A stretch of 6,957 nucleotides of DNA from an uncultured Collinsella sp. (GCA_902489855.1 CABUBS010000110.1:1-6957), one strand, 5' to 3'; shown: positions 1 through 5,557, counted from the first letter of the stretch. Translations and numbers: made by a program. The notes: generated by a model not told the origin, from the sequence alone.

Positions 1-2001
1 CTTGCCGCTGCTCAGACCGGCACCGGCAAGACGGCCGCCTTCTTGCTGCCGACCATGAACAACCTGGAGCACATCGCTCCGCCCAAGCCCGTGCGCGAGC
101 GTGGCGGTCGCAACCGCCGTCGCGGCGCCAAGAAGCCCGAGGGCAACGGTCGCGGTCCCTTGATGCTCGTCATCACCCCCACGCGCGAGCTTGCCCAGCA
201 GATCGACGAGGTCGCGAGCAAGATTGCCGACGTCACTGGCCATGTCGCCGTGACCGTCGTGGGCGGCGTGAGCTACAAGCCGCAGACCGCGGCGCTCAAG
301 TACGGCTGTGACATCCTGGTCGCTACGCCGGGCCGTCTGGTTGACCTGATCGAGCAGGGCGCCTGCCACCTGGACGAGGTCAAGGTGCTGGTGCTGGACG
401 AGGCCGACCGCATGCTCGACATGGGCTTTTTGCCCGCCGTCCGCCGCATTGTGCGCGAGACGCCGGCCGAGCGTCAGACGCTGCTGTTCTCGGCCACGCT
501 CGACGAGGAGGCCGTGGGCGAGATCACCGACCTGGTGAGCGACCCGGCACGCGTGGAGATCGCGCCCGCCACGTCGACCGCCGACACCGTCGACCAGTTT
601 GTATTCCCGGTGTCCATCGAGGCCAAGAACAATCTGCTGCCCGAGTTCCTCAAGAAGGAGGGCCCGGAGCGCACCATCGTCTTTATGCGCACCAAGCACC
701 GCGCCGACAGCTGCTGCCGTCGTCTGGAGCGCAAGGGCATCAAGGCCGCCGCGATTCACGGCAACCGCAGCCAGGCTCAGCGCGAGCGTGCCCTTTCGGC
801 CTTCCGCGACGGTACCGTCGACGTGTTGGTGGCAACCGACGTGCTCGCCCGCGGCATCGACATCAGCGACGTGCGCTACGTCGTGAACTTTGACGTGCCG
901 GCCGAGCCGACCGACTACATCCACCGTATTGGCCGTACGGGCCGCGCCGGCGAGCTGGGCTGGGCCATCACGTTTGTGACCGAGCAGGATGTCGATGAGT
1001 TCTACGAGATCGAGAAGCTCATGGACAAGACCGCCGACATCTACGAGGCCGGCGACCTGCATGTGGGCCCCAATCCGCCCGCGGTTGACCCCGAGCGCGA
1101 TCCTGCGGCCTTTAAGGTGAAGAAGAAGACCAAGCGCGGCAAGTCCAAGAGCAAGAAGAAGCTTGAGCAGGCGCGTCGCGACGGCAAACGCAACGGCGAC
1201 GATTACGGTGATGTGGCCGGTCGTTCCAACCGCGGTCGAGACGAGCGTCGCGGCGACGGTGAGCGTCCGAGCCGTCCCAAGCGCGGCGGCAAGACCCGCG
1301 TGCGCGAGGGCGTTCAGGCTCGCGTGGACGAGGCTGTGGAGAGCGTGGCCCGCGAGGTGGCTGCCGAGGAGCGCGGCGGTGCTGGTGTCGTTGAGCAGGC
1401 CCCGCGCGGCAACCGTGCCGAGCGCCGTGCCAAGCAGTTCCAGGGCGAGGCGCATCGCCGTCGCCGCGAGGACGAGGACCGCGGCGGTCGTCGCCGTGTC
1501 GAGCGCGAGGACGAGGGCCGTGGCTCGCGTGGCGGCAAGCGTGGTTCGGGCGATCGTCGTCGTTCCGGTCGCGATGACGAGCGCGGCGGCCGTGATGAGC
1601 GCCGTGGCGGCGAGGGCCGCGGTTCGCGTGGCGAGCGTGGTACTCGCGGCGGCGAGTCCCGTGGCGGCAAGCGCTTTGATGAGCGCGGTGGCCGTGGCGG
1701 CGAGCATCGCGAGGGCACTCGTGGCAATGGCAGCCGCAGCGGTGCTGGCCGCTCTAACGAGTCGCGCGATCGCCGCGATCCGCGTGCCAGCCGCGATCGC
1801 CGCGATGACTGGCGCAACTACGACGATACCCGCGAGGAGCGTCGTGGCGGCTATCGTGGCGGGCGTGGCGGCAACCAGGCCGGCTCCCGCGGCGGCCGTG
1901 CCGGCGGTCGCGATAATCGTGGTAGCTATGGCAATAGTCGTGGCGGCAAGCGCGGCGGCAGCTCCCGTCGCCCCGGTGACGGCGGCGGCAAGCGCAAGTA
2001 A
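1..2001 (+). CDS. DEAD-box ATP-dependent RNA helicase with long RG-rich tail (5' end missing)
   Basis: ATP-dependent RNA unwinding and remodelling, as in ribosome assembly or mRNA turnover. The frame is open from base 1, so the true start and the Q motif lie upstream. Numbering from the first visible codon, the motifs run in order: motif I AQTGTGKT (4-11), Ia PTRELAQ (60-66), Ib TPGR, II DEAD (133-136, bases 397-408), III SAT (164-166, bases 490-498), IV-like IVFMRTK, V ATDVLARGID (from 278), VI HRIGRTGR (308-315, bases 922-945). Both RecA-like lobes are therefore complete apart from the extreme N-terminus. A basic, Arg/Gly-rich insert lies between motifs I and Ia, in the region where RhlE-type proteins also carry extra residues. 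After about residue 374 comes a Lys-rich block, then some 290 residues dominated by R, G, D, E and S with many RGG triplets, probably a disordered RNA-binding tail. It could be called RhlE-, CshA- or DeaD-like; I cannot choose. Stop TAA at 1999-2001, followed by a terminator. Confidence 0.96.
   Translation, partial: LAAAQTGTGKTAAFLLPTMNNLEHIAPPKPVRERGGRNRRRGAKKPEGNGRGPLMLVITPTRELAQQIDEVASKIADVTGHVAVTVVGGVSYKPQTAALKYGCDILVATPGRLVDLIEQGACHLDEVKVLVLDEADRMLDMGFLPAVRRIVRETPAERQTLLFSATLDEEAVGEITDLVSDPARVEIAPATSTADTVDQFVFPVSIEAKNNLLPEFLKKEGPERTIVFMRTKHRADSCCRRLERKGIKAAAIHGNRSQAQRERALSAFRDGTVDVLVATDVLARGIDISDVRYVVNFDVPAEPTDYIHRIGRTGRAGELGWAITFVTEQDVDEFYEIEKLMDKTADIYEAGDLHVGPNPPAVDPERDPAAFKVKKKTKRGKSKSKKKLEQARRDGKRNGDDYGDVAGRSNRGRDERRGDGERPSRPKRGGKTRVREGVQARVDEAVESVAREVAAEERGGAGVVEQAPRGNRAERRAKQFQGEAHRRRREDEDRGGRRRVEREDEGRGSRGGKRGSGDRRRSGRDDERGGRDERRGGEGRGSRGERGTRGGESRGGKRFDERGGRGGEHREGTRGNGSRSGAGRSNESRDRRDPRASRDRRDDWRNYDDTREERRGGYRGGRGGNQAGSRGGRAGGRDNRGSYGNSRGGKRGGSSRRPGDGGGKRK
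1528..1952 (+). repeat. Recurrent 14-mer encoding RGGKR inside the helicase tail
   Basis: The identical 14-mer CGTGGCGGCAAGCG occurs in frame at 1528-1541, 1660-1673 and 1939-1952, coding for Arg-Gly-Gly-Lys-Arg each time. Many degenerate relatives lie between them (GGCGGC, CGTGGC, GAGCGC units). The pattern fits a low-complexity tail that expands and shrinks by repeat slippage. It is part of the coding sequence, not a separate element. Confidence 0.7.
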
Positions 2002-2033
2002 CATACGCATCGCCCGCTAGAGCGAGGTGAACC

Positions 2034-2068
2034 AAGGGCCCCGAGCAACTACGCTCGGGGCCCTTTTT
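2034..2068 (+). terminator. Intrinsic terminator of the helicase gene
   Basis: The arms 2034-2046 and 2053-2065 pair perfectly over 13 bp, with the GC core GGGCCCCGAGC opposite GCTCGGGGCCC. The loop is 6 nt (AACTAC). The 3' arm runs straight into TTTTT (2064-2068), then GTTT. It lies 32 nt past the helicase stop, so the helicase transcript should end here and the genes to the right need their own promoters. Confidence 0.95.
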
Positions 2069-2159
2069 GTTTGCCGTATCCGATCGCTAGTTCAAATGTG
2101 ATTTCCTCGGGAATGCATCTAGAGGATGCCGTGGGCCTGTTTCCTACCATGCGGCAATG

Positions 2160-2428
2160 GGTCCCATGGGGTGCGCCGTGCATTTTTTGGAGTATTCTGC
2201 AGTTCGAGTTGTCTGCATATGATTTGACGTCGCCAACGGTGGCTTTCGGATATCCCTAGCGAGCGTTCTGAGTCAGATTTCGTCGTTTTCCGGAGCAGGG
2301 GCGCGTCATTCTCGCCATGTCGGAACCCAAAATGACGCAGCGCCCTAAAGGTTTGCCCGCTCGGGGTATTGCTGGCGCGGTCACGTTGCAGAATACTCCG
2401 TTTTTTGCACGGGCCAGGATGGGGTACC
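2160..2428. repeat. Interrupted long inverted repeat, possible MITE-like or structured-RNA element
   Basis: GGAGTATTCTGCA at 2189-2201 is the exact reverse complement of TGCAGAATACTCC at 2387-2399 (13/13). After a 6-nt unpaired stretch, the symmetry resumes with GTGCA (2178-2182) against TGCAC (2406-2410), and further out more loosely with GGTCCCAT (2160-2167) against ATGGGGTACC (2419-2428). Both arms carry TTTTTT on the + strand in the unpaired stretch (2183-2188 and 2401-2406). The enclosed 185 bases contain another hairpin. No transposase or target-site duplication is visible, so calling it mobile is inference; it could equally be a structured transcript. Confidence 0.5.
2299..2345. repeat. 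Hairpin nested in the inverted-repeat element
   Basis: GCGTCATT (2303-2310) is the exact reverse complement of AATGACGC (2331-2338), around a 20-nt loop. Skipping a 3-nt bulge (2339-2341), GGGC (2299-2302) can pair with GCCC (2342-2345), giving about 12 bp in total. No T-run follows on either strand, so it is not a plain terminator. It lies near the middle of the larger inverted repeat. Confidence 0.5.
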
Positions 2429-2450
2429 TCGGGAGAACACGGCGGTATCC

Positions 2451-2488
2451 CGTAAATATATACAATCTGTACCGTAATTTATACAAAA
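2451..2488. promoter_or_regulatory. AT-rich patch with direct repeats, possible regulator or promoter site
   Basis: CGTAAATATATACAA (2451-2465) is followed by CGTAATTTATACAA (2473-2486), the same word with one base deleted and one changed. The shared TATACAA starts recur 21 bp apart (2459 and 2480), that is two helical turns. The patch is strikingly AT-rich for this genome and lies 135-170 bp upstream of the EFR1-like start. No good -35/-10 pair is evident, so a binding site is as likely as a promoter. Confidence 0.35.
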
Positions 2489-2510
2489 CGAAGAGGCAGA
2501 CAGCGTAGGG

Positions 2511-2539
2511 TTGGTGCATTGGGGTGCTTGATGCACCAA
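2511..2539. promoter_or_regulatory. TTGGTGCAT dyad upstream of the EFR1-like gene
   Basis: TTGGTGCAT (2511-2519) and ATGCACCAA (2531-2539) form a perfect 9-bp inverted repeat around 11 nt. The same half-site TTGGTGCA recurs as a dyad just after the gene (3396-3428). Here it ends about 20 bp before a possible -10 box (TATACT, 2560-2565), so it would overlap or abut the -35 region, an operator-like position. As RNA it could also be a hairpin, but no T-run follows. The regulator is unknown. Confidence 0.5.
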
Positions 2540-2559
2540 AATGGGGATCCCACGTGCCG

Positions 2560-2565
2560 TATACT
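2560..2565 (+). promoter_or_regulatory. Candidate -10 box for the EFR1-like gene
   Basis: TATACT matches the TATAAT consensus at five of six positions and would place transcription start about 50 nt before the ATG at 2623. No recognisable -35 lies 16-18 bp upstream (the bases there are near AAAATG), so the promoter would be weak or activator-dependent. Confidence 0.35.
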
Positions 2566-2605
2566 CTGGCTGGATGTGAAAACGGCTTGACGCGTTGCCA
2601 GACGT

Positions 2606-2615
2606 AGGGGGAGGG
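2606..2615 (+). promoter_or_regulatory. Ribosome binding site of the EFR1-like gene
   Basis: AGGGGGAGGG lies 7 nt before the ATG at 2623. It is a strong, purine-only Shine-Dalgarno stretch that fixes this start. Confidence 0.8.
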
Positions 2616-2622
2616 TGTCTCG

Positions 2623-3384
2623 ATGAGCGTATTCGAAATTGTGTTTAGTCCGACGGGTGGAACGCAGAAGGTGTCTGGCCTTGTGGCCGGGGCACTGGAC
2701 AAGAATACCGTTACCGTCGATCTGGCCGATAGCGGGCTAGATTTCAGCGCTGTCTCGATGACTGAGGACGACGTGGCCGTAATCTCTGTGCCGGCGTATG
2801 CCGGTAGAATCCCGGCTGTGGTGGCTGACCGGTTGGGCATGGTGCGCGGCAACGGGGCTCGGGCTGTTTTGGTTTGCGTATACGGAAACCGTGCGTTTGA
2901 GGACACGCTCGTAGAGCTGGAGGACGTTGCGAAGCGCGCCGTATTTAGGGTTGTTGCAGCGGTTTCTGCTATTGCTGAGCATTCCGTTGCTCGTCAGTTT
3001 GCTGCTGGGCGACCGGATGCGCAGGATGCGGCGCAGCTCGCAGAGTTTGCGCAGCAAATTCAGCAAAAGCTGTTGGCTGAGGATGCGTCCGGGCCCTCTA
3101 TCCCCGGCAATCGTCCTTATAAACAAGCCGGAGGTCACCGCATGGCACCCGAGGCAACAGAGGATTGTGTCTCCTGCGGTGCATGCGCCGCGGCGTGCCC
3201 CGTTTGCGCTATCGACAAGAGTGACCCCAAACGAGCAGCTGGCGAGGCGTGCATCTCCTGCATGCGCTGCATCGCCGTATGTCCGCGAGGTGCTCGCAAG
3301 CTTGATTCCAACAAACTATCCGCTGTTTCCCAGATGCTGAGCAAGGTTTGCGTCGCGCGGAAGGAATGCGAGCTCTTCATCTAG
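2623..3384 (+). CDS. EFR1-family flavodoxin-ferredoxin fusion (253 aa)
   Basis: Predicted cytoplasmic electron-transfer protein of the EFR1 type. Residues 1 to about 155 look like a flavodoxin fold: SPTGGT (9-14) after a short hydrophobic strand is the usual FMN-phosphate loop, followed by VPAYAGR (56-62) and VYGNR (86-90). Residues about 180-222 form a ferredoxin module with two classic [4Fe-4S] signatures, C182-x2-C185-x2-C188-x3-C192-P and C210-x2-C213-x2-C216-x3-C220-P. There is no signal peptide or membrane segment. Length and the -RKE-x-E-x-F- like end fit the family. The likely job is passing electrons between FMN and low-potential Fe-S partners; natural partners are unknown for most members. 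It appears to be a single-gene unit, after a terminated gene and over 300 bp from the next, bracketed by matching TTGGTGCA dyads. Third codon positions look less G/C-biased than in neighbouring genes, suggesting lower expression or later acquisition. Confidence 0.92.
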   Translation: MSVFEIVFSPTGGTQKVSGLVAGALDKNTVTVDLADSGLDFSAVSMTEDDVAVISVPAYAGRIPAVVADRLGMVRGNGARAVLVCVYGNRAFEDTLVELEDVAKRAVFRVVAAVSAIAEHSVARQFAAGRPDAQDAAQLAEFAQQIQQKLLAEDASGPSIPGNRPYKQAGGHRMAPEATEDCVSCGACAAACPVCAIDKSDPKRAAGEACISCMRCIAVCPRGARKLDSNKLSAVSQMLSKVCVARKECELFI

Positions 3385-3395
3385 CGCAAGTGAGA

Positions 3396-3428
3396 TTGGT
3401 GCAAACAAACCTGGCCCTTTTGCACCAA
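3396..3428. promoter_or_regulatory. TTGGTGCAAA dyad just after the EFR1-like gene
   Basis: TTGGTGCAAA (3396-3405) and TTTGCACCAA (3419-3428) are perfect 10-bp inverted arms around 13 nt, beginning 12 nt after the stop codon. The half-site TTGGTGCA is identical to the one in the upstream dyad (2511-2539). No T-run follows on the + strand (AA ACGATCC comes next), so it is a poor terminator by itself. It could be a protein-binding site, a 3' mRNA hairpin or part of a dispersed repeat. Confidence 0.5.
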
Positions 3429-3432
3429 AAAC

Positions 3433-3494
3433 GATCCGTTTTCCTCCGTTCCCAAGGGATCATGTGATCCGAAGGAGACGGAGGAAAACGGATC
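3433..3494. repeat. Perfect 17-bp-arm palindrome with nested hairpin
   Basis: GATCCGTTTTCCTCCGT (3433-3449) is the exact reverse complement of 3478-3494. Between the arms sits a second palindrome, GGATCA (3457-3462) with TGATCC (3465-3470), so the whole folds as one long, nearly continuous hairpin. On the + strand it is followed by CAAAAAGG with no U-tract. On the - strand it would be followed by GTTTTTGG, an intrinsic-terminator shape for leftward transcription, though no leftward gene is visible. The perfection of the arms suggests selection or recent origin, for example a REP-like repeat or a transcription barrier. Confidence 0.75.
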
Positions 3495-3540
3495 AAAAAG
3501 GAAAAATAGTAAGGCGCTCTTTTTCACATTGAATATTGCA

Positions 3541-3564
3541 ATTTGGTAACGCGTTTTATCAAAT
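3541..3564. promoter_or_regulatory. ATTTGGTAA dyad, possible redox-regulator operator
   Basis: ATTTGGTAA (3541-3549), spacer CGCGTT, then TTATCAAAT (3556-3564): 9-bp inverted arms with one mismatch. The outline TTGxxAA-N-TTxxCAA recalls operators of the NADH-sensing repressor Rex, which controls hydrogenase and fermentation genes in several anaerobes. However, Rex sites normally have a 4-bp spacer and TTGTGAA/TTGTTAA arms; here the spacer is 6. The Rex link is therefore a guess; the dyad itself is visible. Confidence 0.35.
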
Positions 3565-3639
3565 ATGGCATTTATCTGCGGTAATGTTCTATTTCACCGC
3601 TGAGGGTGACATTTTATACCGCCTGCCGAACCGTATGGA

Positions 3640-3703
3640 GACCTCACAACTTTTTAGGTCAGTGTTGTGCGTGTAGCAATTTCGCCCGGCCTCGCCTCCG
3701 GGC
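3640..3703 (+). other. Potentially structured 5' leader of the hydrogenase operon
   Basis: Three short pairings are possible: GACCT (3640-3644) with AGGTC (3656-3660); CACAAC (3645-3650) with GTTGTG (3664-3669); and GCCCGG (3684-3689) with CCGGGC (3698-3703). The first two interleave, so they are either mutually exclusive or pseudoknot-like. The third is a compact GC hairpin ending 9 nt before the ribosome binding site. It matches no riboswitch class that I recognise. Confidence 0.3.
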
Positions 3704-3712
3704 TGCCATGTG

Positions 3713-3720
3713 AGAGGGGA
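3713..3720 (+). promoter_or_regulatory. Ribosome binding site of the flavoprotein gene
   Basis: AGAGGGGA, with its AGAGG core 7 nt before the ATG at 3725. This decides against the in-frame GTG at 3710, which would overlap this very site and add only five residues. Confidence 0.75.
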
Positions 3721-3724
3721 TCTT

Positions 3725-5557
3725 ATGGCTCGACTGCACGTAATGGAACGCAGCCACGCTCAGGCCGTCATGGACGACCTGCACGATGCGCTCGGACGTC
3801 GTCTGGCGGTGAGTTCGCTCGCCCCGTGTCCCGTTGAGTTTACGGCAGCGCTCGTCAACCTGTGCTCCACCCAGAGCTGCGGCAAGTGCACGCCCTGCCG
3901 CGTGGGCCTGAGCGCGCTGAGCGATCTGCTCGCCGATGTGCTCGAGGGCCGCGCCGACGAGTCCACGCTCAATCTGATCGAGCGCACCGCCCGCACCATC
4001 TATCTTTCGAGCGATTGCGCCATCGGTTACGAGGCCGGCGCCATGGCGCTTACGGCTATCCGCGGTTTCCGTGACGATTTTGAGCACCACATCCGCGAGC
4101 ACTCCTGTGGCTTTGACCGCGAGGCCCGCGTCCCGTGCGTCTCGGGCTGCCCGGCGCACGTCGACATTCCCGGGTACATTTCGCTCGTCGAGGCCGGCCG
4201 CTATGCCGACGCCGTCAAGGTCATCCGCAAGAACAACCCGCTGCCGCTCGTCTGCGGCCTGGTGTGCGAGCATCCCTGCGAGATGCACTGCCGCCGCGGC
4301 ATGGTCGATGACCCTATGAACATTCTCGCCCTCAAGCGTTTTGCCGTTGAGCACAGTGACCTCAACGACCACAAGCCGCATGTAGTGGACAACACTGGTA
4401 AGCGCGTCGCCGTGATCGGCGGCGGCCCGGCCGGCCTTTCCTGTGCCTACTACCTAGCCGTGATGGGCCACAAGGTGACCATCTTTGAGCAGCGTCACCA
4501 CTTGGGCGGCATGCTGCGCTACGGCATCCCCAGCTACCGCCTGCCGCGCGAGCGCCTGCAGGCCGAGATCGACTGGATCTTGAGCGCCGGCATCGACGTG
4601 GAGCTCGACCACTCCGTGAGCGGCGAGGAGCTCGCCCGCCTGCGCGACGAGTTCGATGCCGTCTACCTGGCCATCGGTGCCCACAGCGATAAGAAGCTCG
4701 GCCTTCCGGGCGAAGAGGCGCCCGGCGTGGAGTCGGCCGTCAAGATGCTGCGTGCCATTGGAGACGACGAGCTGCCCGACCTGAGCGGCCAGCGCGTGTG
4801 CGTCATCGGCGGCGGCAACGTGGCCATGGACGTGGCGCGCTCTGCCGTGCGCTGCGGTGCCGAAAAGGTGAGCATCGTCTACCGCCGTCGCATCTGCGAT
4901 ATGACGGCTCAGGACGCCGAAATCGCCGGCGCCCAGGCCGAGGGTTGCGAGGTTCTGGAGCTCACGGCGCCGCTCGCCATCGAGACGGGCGAAGATGGTC
5001 GCGTGAGCGGCCTGCGCGTGCAACCGCAGATTATCGGCGAGCCTCGCCGTGGGCGTCCGGCCCCGCGTGCCGCAGCCACGCCCGAGCGCGTCATTCCCTG
5101 CGAGCGCGTGTTTGTGGCCATTGGCCAGGACATCGATTCCAAGCCGTTTGAGGACATGGGCATCGCCTGTAAGTGGGGTCGCGTCGTTACCGATTCGGAC
5201 GGCGCCGTGCCCAACTTCGATGGCCTCTTTAGCGGCGGCGACTGCCAGACCGGTCCCGCCACCGTCATCCGTGCCATCAACGCCGGCCGCGTGGCTTCGG
5301 CAAACATCGACCGCTACCTGGGCTTTGACCACAAGATCAAGCTCGACGTGGAGCTGCCGACCGTGCAGTTTAAGGGCAAGCACGAGTGCGGCCGTTGCGA
5401 GCTGGGCGAGCGCGAGGCCGGCGAGCGCATTCACGATTGGAATCTGGTCGAGCAGGGTCTCACCGAGGAGGAGGCGCGCCAGGAGGCGAGCCGCTGCCTG
5501 CGCTGCGACCACTTTGGCTTCGGCGCGTTCCGCGGAGGGAGGAACCTGGAATGGTAG
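3725..5557 (+). CDS. NuoF C-terminal Fe-S domain fused to GltD/NfnB-like FAD-NAD(P)H oxidoreductase (610 aa)
   Basis: Predicted electron partner of the hydrogenase encoded next, moving electrons between NAD(P)H and Fe-S clusters. Residues about 45-125 match the C-terminal [4Fe-4S] domain of NuoF/HydB: C52-x2-C55-x2-C58 in SCGKCTPC and a fourth Cys, C98, 40 residues on. The preceding NuoF FMN/NADH domain is absent. Residues about 130-215 form the GltD/dihydropyrimidine-dehydrogenase-type double-cluster domain (C138, C142, C177, C181, C185, C189). Then come the FAD Rossmann motif GGGPAG (232-237), a second dinucleotide site GGGNVAMD (362-369) followed by YRRR, as in NADPH-binding relatives, and the closing GGD-x8-A-x3-G FAD motif (from 504). 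The tail adds two CxxC pairs (C555/C558, C591/C594), possibly another metal or Fe-S site. It is soluble, with no membrane segment. The stop overlaps the hydrogenase start by 7 bp (ATGGTAG), so the two are co-translated. Automatic labels such as 'glutamate synthase small subunit' would mislead, since no large subunit is near. Cofactor preference (NADH or NADPH) is inferred only. Confidence 0.93.
   Translation: MARLHVMERSHAQAVMDDLHDALGRRLAVSSLAPCPVEFTAALVNLCSTQSCGKCTPCRVGLSALSDLLADVLEGRADESTLNLIERTARTIYLSSDCAIGYEAGAMALTAIRGFRDDFEHHIREHSCGFDREARVPCVSGCPAHVDIPGYISLVEAGRYADAVKVIRKNNPLPLVCGLVCEHPCEMHCRRGMVDDPMNILALKRFAVEHSDLNDHKPHVVDNTGKRVAVIGGGPAGLSCAYYLAVMGHKVTIFEQRHHLGGMLRYGIPSYRLPRERLQAEIDWILSAGIDVELDHSVSGEELARLRDEFDAVYLAIGAHSDKKLGLPGEEAPGVESAVKMLRAIGDDELPDLSGQRVCVIGGGNVAMDVARSAVRCGAEKVSIVYRRRICDMTAQDAEIAGAQAEGCEVLELTAPLAIETGEDGRVSGLRVQPQIIGEPRRGRPAPRAAATPERVIPCERVFVAIGQDIDSKPFEDMGIACKWGRVVTDSDGAVPNFDGLFSGGDCQTGPATVIRAINAGRVASANIDRYLGFDHKIKLDVELPTVQFKGKHECGRCELGEREAGERIHDWNLVEQGLTEEEARQEASRCLRCDHFGFGAFRGGRNLEW
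5534..5542 (+). promoter_or_regulatory. Ribosome binding site of the hydrogenase gene, inside the upstream gene
   Basis: GGAGGGAGG lies 8 nt before the ATG at 5551 and within the last codons of the flavoprotein gene. This fits translational coupling and favours the 5551 start. A weaker GGAG (5596-5599) precedes the alternative ATG at 5608. Confidence 0.7.

Larger units (their letters stand above)
2069..2622. other. Gene-free gap of about 550 bp between helicase and EFR1-like gene
   Basis: No convincing gene on either strand. Two plus-strand open frames of just over 60 codons (TTG at 2071, inside the terminator; ATG at 2317) have no good ribosome binding site and resemble no family I know. 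Base composition is more AT-rich than the flanking genes, especially at 2451-2490. What it does hold is structure: a small GCATC-TAGAG-GATGC hairpin (2115-2129), a long interrupted inverted repeat (2160-2428), a hairpin inside that repeat, short direct repeats, and a TTGGTGCA dyad before the next gene. The last 100 bases must contain the leader of the EFR1-like gene. Confidence 0.7.
3495..3710 (+). promoter_or_regulatory. AT-rich promoter and leader region of the hydrogenase operon
   Basis: After the palindrome come about 130 AT-rich bases and then a more mixed leader. No gene is visible. This must hold the promoter for the flavoprotein-hydrogenase pair, because nothing upstream reads through convincingly, but I cannot pick a unique -35/-10 pair: TTGAAT (3529), TTGCAA (3536), TAATGT (3582) and TTATAC (3614) are all imperfect and none are well spaced. 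Short dyads lie within it, including GCGGTA (3578-3583) against TACCGC (3617-3622). Confidence 0.5.

Noticed and set aside
1314..1817. 167-codon minus-strand frame rich in Arg, Ser and Pro
   Set aside because: Antisense shadow of the repetitive helicase tail with no domain or start signal.
1163..2020. 285-codon + strand frame rich in Ala and Val
   Set aside because: It overlaps the helicase tail in another frame and is a by-product of GC-rich repeats; the helicase frame carries the continuous motifs.
2071..2259. 62-codon + strand frame starting TTG
   Set aside because: It starts inside the terminator's T-run region and has no ribosome site or recognisable sequence.
2317..2508. 63-codon + strand frame after ATG 2317
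   Set aside because: The start lies in the loop of a hairpin with no Shine-Dalgarno, and the frame runs through inverted-repeat arms; more likely non-coding.
2256..2906. 216-codon minus-strand frame crossing the gap into the EFR1-like gene
   Set aside because: Nearly half lies antisense to the FMN-binding part of a well-supported gene, there is no ribosome site, and its product resembles nothing I know.
3396..3428. The dyad as a + strand terminator of the EFR1-like gene
   Set aside because: The stem is followed by A-rich, not T-rich, sequence, so it lacks the U-tract required for intrinsic termination.
3710..3724. GTG at 3710 as start of the flavoprotein
   Set aside because: It overlaps the ribosome binding site used by ATG 3725 and adds only five residues.
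3590..3724. Known riboswitch in the hydrogenase leader
   Set aside because: I looked for TPP, cobalamin, preQ1, molybdenum-cofactor and fluoride-type signatures and saw none.
4454..5512. 352-codon minus-strand frame, Ala/His/Val-rich
   Set aside because: Classic antisense shadow of a high-GC gene; the + strand frame has clear FAD and NAD(P)H motifs.
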